Positions 46,011-53,843 of a DNA stretch of 64,000 nt are shown here, in pieces (within the stretch, counting starts at the first letter, position 1; every line of letters starts with the position of its first letter). The stretch spans positions 1 through 64,000 of the forward strand of contig NZ_JBHSHL010000007.1 of assembly GCF_042652965.1 (NCBI RefSeq), given 5' to 3'. This stretch comes from Filifactor villosus. GTDB taxonomy: Bacteria > Bacillota > Clostridia > Peptostreptococcales > Filifactoraceae. Made by a program: the position numbers and the translations under genes. Below the pieces are notes generated by a model. That model made no database searches, had not been told where the DNA came from, and was given only the letters and a program-made list of their open reading frames with translations.

Positions 46011-46859
46011 TTACTGCGCTTCCAACAGACCGTATTTGATCCTTACCCTTTCTATCTTCTCCAGCATGGGCTCCGCCAAAAACCACAGGAAGATCGCCGT
46101 CGCGCTCCCGTGTACCAAATCGACGGGAAGTCCGCTCAACATATACCTCTTCAGCGAGTCGAGATCGACATAGCCCTGGGCCATCAAGGCGGAGGCGGGA
46201 TTGAGGATGGGACCGAAGATGCACAGGATGGACAGGAAACCGAAGATGCTGATCGCGATCTTATTGTTCGGCAAGAGTTTTTTCTTAAAGAGGATACCCG
46301 CAACAAAGCCAATAAAACCGTAGGTAAACATCTGCCACGGAGTCCACGGTCCCTGTCCGAAGAAGAAGTTCGAGACAAAGGCGGACATCGCTCCCACCAG
46401 AAAACCCGCCTCCGCTCCGAAACCGAGACCCGATATGATGACGATGGCGATCACAGGCTTGACATGGGGAAGAAAGTACAGAGCTCCCCTTCCCGCGACC
46501 GCCAGGGCAACCATGACCGAGATCAGGATGAGTTCCCGTGCCTTGGGCTCCCTTTTTTCGAACAGCATAAAAAAAGGCACCATCGTATAAATAGCGATCA
46601 ACAGACTCACGAAGTAGTACTTTCGGTCTCCGAGATAGCGCAGGCTAATGAACATCGTGAGAGGTATCATCACCAAAATGATGAAACCCGCCATCTTGAA
46701 CCTGGTGTTCAGAAACCGTTTGAGGATCGACAGAAGTATCAAAAACCCCGGAAGGAGGACGATCATCACTACCTTGTGCTCTCTAAAAAAGAAGTGGGAC
46801 AACATATAACCCGCTCCTGTCAGTGCAACGAGAAGAAGCGGCAAAGCCCTGTTTTTCAC
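46011..46859 (-). CDS. ECF transporter substrate-binding (S) component, probably for a corrinoid
   Basis: The 282-residue membrane protein has eight or so hydrophobic segments and the S-component pattern FLVGAMSAFVSNFFFGQGPW followed by TPWQMFTYGFIGFVAG. It resembles the larger S components annotated near DUF4430 genes and the B12-specific CbrT type. It binds the vitamin and toggles with the EcfT-EcfA module. Its start (GTG) overlaps the ecfA stop by 4 nt, so it is co-translated with its own energising module: a group I ECF transporter. The substrate is inferred from neighbours, not from residues. Confidence 0.78.
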   Translation of the reverse strand: MKNRALPLLLVALTGAGYMLSHFFFREHKVVMIVLLPGFLILLSILKRFLNTRFKMAGFIILVMIPLTMFISLRYLGDRKYYFVSLLIAIYTMVPFFMLFEKREPKARELILISVMVALAVAGRGALYFLPHVKPVIAIVIISGLGFGAEAGFLVGAMSAFVSNFFFGQGPWTPWQMFTYGFIGFVAGILFKKKLLPNNKIAISIFGFLSILCIFGPILNPASALMAQGYVDLDSLKRYMLSGLPVDLVHGSATAIFLWFLAEPMLEKIERVRIKYGLLEAQ

Positions 46860-48565
46860 ATCTCATCCCCTCCCTTCTCAACAAGTTCAGCCTGTTTCAA
46901 CCTTCGTCTTACATCCTCCGTCGTCACCGCCATAGGAAAGTAATTGCGTGCCATCCGGTTTGCCGCCGTCGTGTAGAAGTGGTTCCCGGCAAAAAACTCG
47001 TTCGCCCCCCTTTGACTGACGACTCCCTCATCGAAGAAGAGGGCACAGGTATCGGCATATCTTGCGCAAAACTCGACATCGTGGGACACCATGATCACCG
47101 TCTTTCCCTCCGCCTTCATCCCCTTCATGATCTCGGCCAAACTCTGTTTAAAAAAACCGTCTAAACCCTTGGTCGGCTCATCGAGGAGAAGCACATCCGG
47201 TTCCAAAAGAAGGATCTTTGCAAGAGCGAGTCTCTGCTGTTCCCCTCCGCTCAGGTCGTAGGGATGTTGATGTAGAACTTGCCTTATCTTCATCCTGTCG
47301 ATCATCGCCTCTATCTTCTCCTTCTCTTGTTCCGTCGGTTTCTTAAAGACCTCCTTCAAGTCCTCCTCCACCGTTTTTTTCAGAAACAGGCTCTGCGGAT
47401 CCTGAGGAAGCATAAGGATCCTCACATCCTCGCTGCTTCCCTTCTTCCTCTGCCTTCCGCGGACAAAGACCCTTCCCCGATAAGGCTTCAACAGATCCCC
47501 GATGATCGAAAGCGTGGTCGTCTTTCCCGTTCCGTTTCCTCCCAGAATGGCAAAGATTTCTCCTTCCCCGATCCGCAGATCCAAACCTTTAATAACGTCC
47601 TGACCTTCCTTGTCATAACGGAACCAAACCTCGTCGAGACAGATCCCTGTCTCGGGTACCTTGCTCACACTCATAAATTTGGAAAGGAGGCTCTTCTTTT
47701 CAGAGTCCTCTTGTGTGCTTTCCTCCTTCGAGCGACCGTTCAGAACGGAATTGAGCCAGCTGCGCCCTTCCCTGACCGTCAAGGGACAAGAACGACCGCT
47801 CTGTGCTCCCGCATAAATCTGAACCGGGGTCGGCATTGCGACAAACATATCATTTTCCTCTTTCAATAGCTGCATGGCGACCGTTCTCGGATCATCGTTC
47901 GCTATGATCTTCCCATCCTCCATCACAATGATCCTATCCGACATCGGCACGACCTCCTCCAGGCGATGCTCCGACAGGATGATCGTCGTGCCGATCTCTC
48001 TGTTGATCTTTGCGAGCGTCTCCAAGAAATCGACGGCAGCGATCGGATCCAATTGGCTCGTCGGCTCATCCAAGATGAGGACACTCGGGTTCATCGCCAT
48101 GACGGCCGCCAGATTCAAGAGCTGTTTTTGTCCTCCCGAGAGTTCGGTCACTCTTTTGTGAAACCAGTTTTGGATTCCGAAAAAACTTGCCATCTCGGCA
48201 ACCCTGAGGCGAACGGTGATCGTATCATAGCCCAGACTCTCCAGACCGAAGGCAAGTTCATGCCACACCTTGTCGGTCACGATCTGATTTTCGGGACTCT
48301 GAAGCACGAAACCGATCGACTGTGCCTGCGCCCTGTCATCCAAACCTTCTATGTTTTGTCCGAAAAAACAGATCTCGCCCGTCCTTTTCCCGTGAGGGGT
48401 CAACACGGGCTTGAGGTGGCGAAGCAAGGTCGTCTTCCCGCAGCCCGATTTTCCGCAAATGGTCACAAACTCCCCTTCTTCGATAGAGAGATCGAGACAT
48501 TTCAAGGTATCCTTCTCTGCCAAGGGATAAGAAAAACTTAAATTGTCGATTCGAAAGATTTCCAC
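46856..48565 (-). CDS. ecfA: ECF transporter ATPase, two fused nucleotide-binding domains
   Basis: The 569-residue protein contains two ABC ATPase domains. First: Walker A CGKSGCGKTTLLRHL, signature LSGGQKQLLNLA, Walker B VLILDEPTSQLDP. Second, from about 315: GGNGTGKTTTLSI, LSGGEQQRLALAK and VLLLDEPTKGLDG. Fused EcfA1-EcfA2 pairs power ECF importers. GTG start at 48565 after GGGAGG, overlapping ecfT by 28 nt. Confidence 0.93.
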   Translation of the reverse strand: MEIFRIDNLSFSYPLAEKDTLKCLDLSIEEGEFVTICGKSGCGKTTLLRHLKPVLTPHGKRTGEICFFGQNIEGLDDRAQAQSIGFVLQSPENQIVTDKVWHELAFGLESLGYDTITVRLRVAEMASFFGIQNWFHKRVTELSGGQKQLLNLAAVMAMNPSVLILDEPTSQLDPIAAVDFLETLAKINREIGTTIILSEHRLEEVVPMSDRIIVMEDGKIIANDDPRTVAMQLLKEENDMFVAMPTPVQIYAGAQSGRSCPLTVREGRSWLNSVLNGRSKEESTQEDSEKKSLLSKFMSVSKVPETGICLDEVWFRYDKEGQDVIKGLDLRIGEGEIFAILGGNGTGKTTTLSIIGDLLKPYRGRVFVRGRQRKKGSSEDVRILMLPQDPQSLFLKKTVEEDLKEVFKKPTEQEKEKIEAMIDRMKIRQVLHQHPYDLSGGEQQRLALAKILLLEPDVLLLDEPTKGLDGFFKQSLAEIMKGMKAEGKTVIMVSHDVEFCARYADTCALFFDEGVVSQRGANEFFAGNHFYTTAANRMARNYFPMAVTTEDVRRRLKQAELVEKGGDEM

Positions 48566-49437
48566 TTTTTATCCTCCCAAAGATTAAACATCAACGCAGT
48601 ATTGCACAACAGGGCATAGGCGGTATAGATCACAAAACTCCCGAGACGGATGTCTTTTATCTTGATAGACGGGTAGTATTGGATCGTATTTTCCCCGGCG
48701 ATCGCTCCTACAATTACCAAGAAAGCCAACCCTACAATGACCAAAAAAAGATTGCGATCCCTCACACTCCATCGATAGATGGAAAATGCCGTCCTTCCGG
48801 GAAGTCCGTATCCTCTCGCCCTCATCGAATCCGCCGTTTCGATCGCATTTTCGAGCGCCCAAGTTACGAGGATAGACAATATCCTCGCACCCCTCCTGAT
48901 CTTTGCAAGGTAGGTCCTTCGCTGAGTCGTCGTTTCCATACACTCCTGTGAACGCAGGATCACCTGTGCCTGGTGTCGGTATCGGGGCACAAAGCGAAGT
49001 GCCATCGAAAATACCAGAGAAAGGGCAGGGATCAGCCTGCCGAACAGGTATATGAACTTGTCGGAGGTCATCACGTGGTTGTAACAGGAAAACCACGAAA
49101 GTACGCTCAAAAACATCGAGGCTGCCGCAACTCCGTATACCATGGATTCCAAGGTCATGGGATTTCCGCTCTTGAGATAGAACAGTATCGTGACCCCCTG
49201 ATGGTTGAACAGGGGATTTAAGATGACGATGAAGAAGAAAAACAGGACGGCAAACCGAAGTTTCTTCAAAAAACCTTCCCGACCGACAATATAGGCCAGA
49301 TACATAGCGGATGACAGGAGGGAGATGAGCAAAAATACGGGATGCATAAAAAACATACTGAAACACAGAACAAAGAAAAAGTATATAAAGTTGATGACGG
49401 GATGCAGATAGGAAAACTCGTCCTTTCTTCCATTCAT
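48538..49437 (-). CDS. ecfT: ECF transporter transmembrane (T) component
   Basis: The 299-residue membrane protein has a CbiQ-like fold with the coupling motif ADSMRARGYGLPGR (the Ala-Arg-Gly helix contacting the ATPases). It links EcfA to the S component. The start is 3 bp after the stop of the DUF4430 gene. Confidence 0.9.
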   Translation of the reverse strand: MNGRKDEFSYLHPVINFIYFFFVLCFSMFFMHPVFLLISLLSSAMYLAYIVGREGFLKKLRFAVLFFFFIVILNPLFNHQGVTILFYLKSGNPMTLESMVYGVAAASMFLSVLSWFSCYNHVMTSDKFIYLFGRLIPALSLVFSMALRFVPRYRHQAQVILRSQECMETTTQRRTYLAKIRRGARILSILVTWALENAIETADSMRARGYGLPGRTAFSIYRWSVRDRNLFLVIVGLAFLVIVGAIAGENTIQYYPSIKIKDIRLGSFVIYTAYALLCNTALMFNLWEDKKWKSFESTI

Positions 49438-49440
49438 AAC

Positions 49441-50376
49441 CTACTCTCCTCCGCCTTTTGCGTTGCCCATATAGTTGTCTCCCACATCTCTTCCCAAGTC
49501 ACAGGTGTATACCCACTCGATCTTATCCCCGTCCCTCAAGCGGTATCGGCTCGAACCATAGTTAGGAAACCAGCCGTTGACCTTGTACATCCATCCGGAA
49601 AGTTCTCCGCAGTCAAACTCATAGAGGTTGTTGATCCCCTCGATGTAATTGGAGTTGTATACGGGCGTCATCTCAAATTCCAAATGGATCTTATTTTTCT
49701 TCATCTCTCTTTGAAGAACGTTGAACACCGACTCTCCATCATAGAAAACGACCTCTTTTTCTGCATAGATGATCCCGTCCTCGGGCAAGACTTCCAGCTT
49801 GCTCTTATCCAAAAGGTCGATATTGTCCAAAATAGTCTTACAGCTCACCGACAAAGTGCAATGATACTGTGCATCCTCATCGACGGTAACATCCTGCCAC
49901 TCGACCGGTAGAGGTCTTCCCTCGGGAACAGGCTCCGTCATATACTTATCCTTCCCTGTTTTGGGGTTGATCTTCATCTTAGAAGGCTGCTTCTCTTGTT
50001 TCTTCTCCGGTTTCTTTTGATCATCCTTCTTTGTTTCTTCGAGCTTCGTATCCTTCTTTTCTTTCTGCTCCGCCTCTTTCTTGTCCTTCGTCGGGGATTC
50101 GGTCGGAGTTTCTTCATCCGGTTTCCGCTCTCCTGCGAGCTGCTGTTCCTCCGGCTTATCCGCCTTCTCTTCGAGGGTCTTTCCCGTATCGGAGCTGTCC
50201 TTCTCCCCTGAAGAAACCTCCTCCGTCGTCGAAGTCTTCTCCTGTTTTTCCTGTGTCGCTACAGGTTTTTCGACCGTTTTCTCTTTGGGATGGTTCCCAC
50301 CCCAGATAAAACTTGCAACAAGAAGGAGAACGACAAAGATGGCTATGATCCCCTTATTTTTCGTCCACTTCATCAC
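49441..50376 (-). CDS. Membrane-anchored DUF4430 (transcobalamin C-terminal-like) protein
   Basis: The 311-residue protein has an N-terminal membrane anchor (IIAIFVVLLLVASFIWGG, about 10-27) and a long Lys/Glu/Pro/Thr-rich linker (about 30-145) able to span the wall. A C-terminal DUF4430 domain follows, with CTLSVSCKTILDNIDLL, YDGESVFNVLQREM, NNLYEFDCGELSGWMYKVNG and DGDKIEWVYTCDLGRD. DUF4430 is related to the beta-domain of transcobalamin/intrinsic factor. Four cysteines may form disulfides. It lies 3 bp before ecfT, so it is probably the capture partner of the ECF importer. Confidence 0.87.
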   Translation of the reverse strand: MMKWTKNKGIIAIFVVLLLVASFIWGGNHPKEKTVEKPVATQEKQEKTSTTEEVSSGEKDSSDTGKTLEEKADKPEEQQLAGERKPDEETPTESPTKDKKEAEQKEKKDTKLEETKKDDQKKPEKKQEKQPSKMKINPKTGKDKYMTEPVPEGRPLPVEWQDVTVDEDAQYHCTLSVSCKTILDNIDLLDKSKLEVLPEDGIIYAEKEVVFYDGESVFNVLQREMKKNKIHLEFEMTPVYNSNYIEGINNLYEFDCGELSGWMYKVNGWFPNYGSSRYRLRDGDKIEWVYTCDLGRDVGDNYMGNAKGGGE

Positions 50377-50447
50377 ATAACTTCCTTTCGAATTTTTCCG
50401 CCTTCCATCCTTTCAAACAAGCGCTTTCATAAACTTTTTGCCGTATA

Positions 50448-50681
50448 ATACCATTATCTGTTCAAATTGCTCGGTCGTGCAGCTTGAATTCTGTGATCAC
50501 TCCAAATGTTTCCGGTAATACTATTATCTATTAAAATTGACGGGTTGAACGCTTTGAATAATATAATCATCCAAATTGTTTTTCGGCAATGATATATTTT
50601 GTATACCCGGCATTTCAAACGGAGAATAGTATAACTATATATTCTGTTTGCCTGAAATTTCAAACGGAGAACAGTATAAAA
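50448..50681 (-). repeat. Family B element, copy B6, split by B7
   Basis: The left part 50448-50517 (CTCGGTCGTGCAGCTTGAAT, AAATGTTTCCGG) and the right part 50633-50681 (TATTCTGTTTGCCTGAAATT to AACAGTAT) rebuild one B element when B7 is removed. Confidence 0.75.
50518..50632 (-). mobile_element. Family B MITE-like element, copy B7, inserted in B6
   Basis: TACTATTATCTATTAAAATTG at the left and GGAGAATAGTA at the right; TAA flanks both sides (3-bp target duplication within B6). Confidence 0.82.
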
Positions 50682-50847
50682 AATGTTCATACAGATAACC
50701 GAACGATACAACGGATAGTAATACAAAACCGGTTTCTCCCCGCTTTTTCCGGATTGTGCAGTCTTCCCTTAAAACGACTTCAAACGCCTATGGCTTCCAA
50801 TCACAGATATTTTGATCGGAAGCTGAGATCAACATCCTTCCTCCAAC

Positions 50848-50884
50848 CAAAAAGAGAAGGAGTCGAAGCAACTCCCCCCTCTCT
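50848..50884 (-). terminator. Rho-independent terminator after the toroid gene
   Basis: Minus strand AGAGGGGGGAGT pairs with ACTCCTTCTCT around TGCTTCG, followed by TTTTTGG. It separates the toroid gene from the DUF4430-ECF genes, which would then need readthrough or their own promoter. Confidence 0.82.
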
Positions 50885-52530
50885 TATTTTTCCATATGGA
50901 TGAGCTGATACACCATTTTTGCCATCTCTCCTCTGCTTACAACGCTCTTAGGTCTCAGTTTCATCTCGTCCTGAAATAAGATCCCCGCCTTCAGACAGTA
51001 GGCGAGATAAGGTCTTGCCCACTTGTCCGAGGTCGTATAGTCTTCAAACTGAGCCAACATATCTCGTGCGGCACCCTCGTTCATAGAAATATCGAAGCCC
51101 TTGTACTTCGCAGCATTGGCAAGAATGACCGCTGCTTCCTGAACTGTGATCGGATCGTTGGGCAGGAATTTCTCAGCCGTACTTCCACGGATCAGACCCG
51201 CGTTGCTTGCGGCGGAGACCTCATCGTAATACCACGAAGTCCTGCTCACGTCCCTAAACTTCATTTTTCCTCCGTTCTTCAGCGACAGGGCCTTCACCAA
51301 TATGGTGGCAAACTCTGCCCTCGTCATCCTCTTGCCCGGCTCATAGGTCGTCGGTGTCGTACCCGAAACGATCCCCTTCTGAGCCAGATAGATGATCTCC
51401 GCCTTGAACCTGTGACCGGAAACATCCGTGAATCCTCCGCCCTCCGCCTTTTTCGACGGAGTTTCCGAAACCGGCTGCTTCTTCTCGACCTTGGCCTTTT
51501 TAAACTTCACGTCCGTCATATCGTAGAGCCTTGTCTTACCCTTGAGCAATCTCGAATAAGAGGTCAGTGCATACAAGGCCTGGTCGGTCGCCATCCCGTC
51601 TTCCTTTCCGGCCTCTCCTCCCCCGTTGTTCTTATCTCCCGCCTTCACGTGCATAAAACCTCCCGAAGGAAGTTGGTAAGACAGGAGGTTGTCCACAACG
51701 GAATAAGAGTTTTTAATAAACCTCTTATCCTTTTCGGGATCGACGCCCATGGCTGTCAAAGCGACCAAAACCTGAGCCGCACTTTCGGAGGTCTTAGCCC
51801 CCCAAGTGGAATATCCTCCATCCTCATTTTGGATGGTAGATAAGAAGGCCACAGCCCTGTCCAGCGCCTTTTTGACCTTGGTCTTATCCCTGTAGGGAGC
51901 CAAAGCCTGGATCGCCATCCCCGTCATATCGGGATCTCCCTGATCCTTTGCAGACTTGGCACCGAAGGCAAAACCTCCGTCATCGAGTTGATTGTTCAAA
52001 ATCTCCTGTATCAGCAGTTCTCGGGTGTTTTGCCTACCCCCCTTGGCAACCTTGGGAATCTCGTACTTGTGAGAATCCACTGCGATCAAGGCCCATATAG
52101 GTCCGTTGAGACCCTGCCATACGACCTTATCATAGTCGGACATCTTCTCCAAGAGATCGTAGCCCTCGACATCGGAAGGATCTCTCCCCAAAGCGGTCAA
52201 AGCAAGGATGAGTCTCGAATATTCCGTATACTTCTTAGGATGAAGGACTCCTTTCTTCTCCTTGATCTCCTTGGCTACAGACCTGTAATAGACATCATAA
52301 TAACCGGCCGGAACCGAAGAAGAACTGCGTGAAAGCCCTAAGACCGTCCAGTCTCCGCCCACCGTTCCAAGTTCCGGCGACTTATTCGTACTCGTCATAT
52401 AAACCGCGGTTCTGCGTATCGCAGCATCGACTGCTTGACTGTCGGCAAAACTCATGCTGAAGCCCGTTAAAACCAAGACGGTAGCCAAAACCGCCGAAAC
52501 CGCCCTCTTCCATCTGAACCATTGTTTCAT
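50884..52530 (-). CDS. SLH-anchored surface protein with terpene-cyclase-like alpha/alpha toroid (transcobalamin N-domain-like)
   Basis: The 548-residue product has a signal peptide (about 1-30, cleaved near SFA). An alpha/alpha-toroid region (about 35-340) carries prenyltransferase/squalene-cyclase-type repeats: NQLDDGGFAFGAKSAKDQGDPDMTG area, IQNEDGGYSTWG and YQLPSGGFMHVK. After a short linker there are three S-layer-homology domains (about 375-545; ITVQEAAVILANA, SRGEMAKMVYQL). The catalytic DxDD of true cyclases is not evident. The same fold forms the B12-binding N-domain of intrinsic factor/transcobalamin. With the neighbouring DUF4430 and ECF genes, it is probably the cell-wall corrinoid receptor. 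Confidence 0.85.
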   Translation of the reverse strand: MKQWFRWKRAVSAVLATVLVLTGFSMSFADSQAVDAAIRRTAVYMTSTNKSPELGTVGGDWTVLGLSRSSSSVPAGYYDVYYRSVAKEIKEKKGVLHPKKYTEYSRLILALTALGRDPSDVEGYDLLEKMSDYDKVVWQGLNGPIWALIAVDSHKYEIPKVAKGGRQNTRELLIQEILNNQLDDGGFAFGAKSAKDQGDPDMTGMAIQALAPYRDKTKVKKALDRAVAFLSTIQNEDGGYSTWGAKTSESAAQVLVALTAMGVDPEKDKRFIKNSYSVVDNLLSYQLPSGGFMHVKAGDKNNGGGEAGKEDGMATDQALYALTSYSRLLKGKTRLYDMTDVKFKKAKVEKKQPVSETPSKKAEGGGFTDVSGHRFKAEIIYLAQKGIVSGTTPTTYEPGKRMTRAEFATILVKALSLKNGGKMKFRDVSRTSWYYDEVSAASNAGLIRGSTAEKFLPNDPITVQEAAVILANAAKYKGFDISMNEGAARDMLAQFEDYTTSDKWARPYLAYCLKAGILFQDEMKLRPKSVVSRGEMAKMVYQLIHMEK

Positions 52531-52568
52531 CTCTTAACTCCTTATATTCATACTCGATTCGCCCTCTT

Positions 52569-52973
52569 CTACAGCGGTTTTACCATCTTGATATCGATAG
52601 AAGGAGGAAGAATGATCCTATCCTTAATCATTTCAAAACATACGATTGTACAGACATAGCTGATATCCTTTCCCAAAGGCTGGACAAAAAAATCCAACTC
52701 CCTCTCCAACTCTTCTACAGACACCTCTCGATCAAACCTTACCGTGATCTCATGAGTCATTCTTATCTCAAACAAACTTGAGGGCTTGGGCCCCACAAAG
52801 GTATGTAGAAGAATTTTGCAAGCTCGGTTCTTCTCCGACATCGTGATCTTGTACCTGTGACTCTCTTCGATGTTCAGCACCGTATCTCTGCTTGGAGTTT
52901 CGGACAAGACCTTCGATTCCAGGGATGACAAATGCCTCTCCAAATAGATCATACTCTCTCTTAACGTTTTCAT
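52569..52973 (-). CDS. Hypothetical protein, weakly SecB-like
   Basis: The 134-residue soluble protein has no signal peptide. It starts with a helix (MIYLERHLSSLESKVL), then alternating beta strands and a final ILPPSIDIKMV. The strand pattern and the LPP near the C-terminus are faintly like SecB chaperone-fold proteins; I could not confirm it. It is the first gene behind the strong promoter at 53064 and 38 bp before the secreted toroid protein, so a role in keeping that protein export-competent is an attractive but unproven idea. Confidence 0.55.
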   Translation of the reverse strand: MKTLRESMIYLERHLSSLESKVLSETPSRDTVLNIEESHRYKITMSEKNRACKILLHTFVGPKPSSLFEIRMTHEITVRFDREVSVEELERELDFFVQPLGKDISYVCTIVCFEMIKDRIILPPSIDIKMVKPL

Positions 52974-53063
52974 AATTTCTCTCCTATCTTATACCAAAAC
53001 CTCACAGTACACAAACAGGTAGTGGTATCTTTCATGTCCTATTATCTTTGTTCTCCGTAGTCT

Positions 53064-53092
53064 ATTATACCTGAACCTTGTCAGTATTTCAA
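53064..53092 (-). promoter_or_regulatory. Sigma-A promoter of the corrinoid-capture genes
   Basis: Minus strand TTGAAA (53087-53092), 17-nt spacer and TATAAT (53064-53069). The leader to the first ATG (52973) is about 85 nt; it shows no riboswitch blocks. Confidence 0.82.
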
Positions 53093-53106
53093 TCTATTCT
53101 GCCGGT

Positions 53107-53134
53107 CGTTAAGAGAGGGATCCCTCCCTTAACG
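53107..53134. promoter_or_regulatory. 28-bp palindrome upstream of the -35 box, candidate operator
   Basis: CGTTAAGAGAGGGATCC and its near mirror GGATCCCTCCCTTAACG centre on GGATCC, with a single mismatched pair. No T-run follows on either strand, so it is not a normal terminator. Its position about 15 bp upstream of the -35 suits an activator or repressor site. Confidence 0.5.
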
Positions 53135-53314
53135 CCGAACAGAACAACTTGGGAACCGTCTCAAAAAGACACACAATAGATCTGTCGTAGTTTTGCAAAA
53201 TGAAAAAATGTGAGATTGATGCCTTTATAAAATCTTTCGTGCAAAATCGGCTCTGCACCATTTTTTCGAAGCACATGATATTCGCTTTATACTATTACCT
53301 ACTACAATATACTT

Positions 53315-53428
53315 ATACTGTTTTTCAATAGAAGTATAGATATATCTGTTTTTAAAACCGTGAAAAATTGGCTTGTTTCCTATGGATCACAGATTGTTTA
53401 TATCCACAACTCAAAAGAATAATAGTAT
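53315..53428 (+). repeat. Family A MITE-like element, copy A11
   Basis: TACTGTTTTTCAATAGAAGT at the left, AATAATAGTA at the right, TTA on both flanks. Confidence 0.88.
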
Positions 53429-53478
53429 TATGCTTAATCTGCCTTATATCCGGTAAGGGTTTTCTATCCTGTTGCTTA

Positions 53479-53591
53479 ATACTATTCTCCAATAGAAGTG
53501 TGGATATATTTATTCTGCAATCACGAAAATCCGTTTTATTTTCTATCAGTTACACAACATTTATATCTATAATTCAAAGGAATAATAGTAT
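53479..53591 (+). repeat. Family A MITE-like element, copy A12
   Basis: TACTATTCTCCAATAGAAGT at the left, AATAATAGTA at the right, TAA on both flanks. Confidence 0.9.
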
Positions 53592-53631
53592 AAGCCATGT
53601 AATGATAGAATAATAGGCATCTCCGCTTTTC

Positions 53632-53745
53632 ATACTATTCTCCAATAGAAGTATGGATATATCTGTTTTTCAACCCAAGAAAAATCGGTTTATCTTCTAT
53701 GGGTCAAAGATTGTTTATATCTACAATTCAAAGGAAGAATAGTAT
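53632..53745 (+). repeat. Family A MITE-like element, copy A13
   Basis: TACTATTCTCCAATAGAAGT at the left, AGAATAGTA at the right, TCA on both flanks. Third A copy in 430 bp. Confidence 0.9.
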
Positions 53746-53798
53746 CAAACAGAGAGTAGCGTCAATCAGTTGCAGAACCGTCGCAAAGCTTATGAAAC

Positions 53799-53833
53799 AA
53801 AAAAGAGCGACAGAGTTTTCTCCAACGCTCTTT
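53799..53833 (-). terminator. Rho-independent terminator of the glycosyltransferase gene
   Basis: Minus strand AAAGAGCG pairs with CGCTCTTT, followed by TTTTG, just after the stop codon at 53844. Confidence 0.85.
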
Positions 53834-53843
53834 TATATCTGTA

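Noticed and set aside
45960..46943. 327-codon plus-strand frame
   Set aside because: It is an antisense shadow of the ECF S-component gene; its product is rich in Arg, His and Gln with no recognisable domain.
50884..52530. Genuine squalene-hopene or terpene cyclase
   Set aside because: The toroid repeats fit, but no DxDD acid motif is evident, and a signal peptide plus three SLH domains put it on the cell surface.
52974..53314. Cobalamin riboswitch before the toroid operon
   Set aside because: I looked for the CCCGCAACTGT and GCCAG..ACC blocks on the minus strand and found none; only a promoter and a palindrome are visible.
53368..53613. 81-codon plus-strand frame
   Set aside because: It spans parts of two A repeats and the spacer; not a gene.
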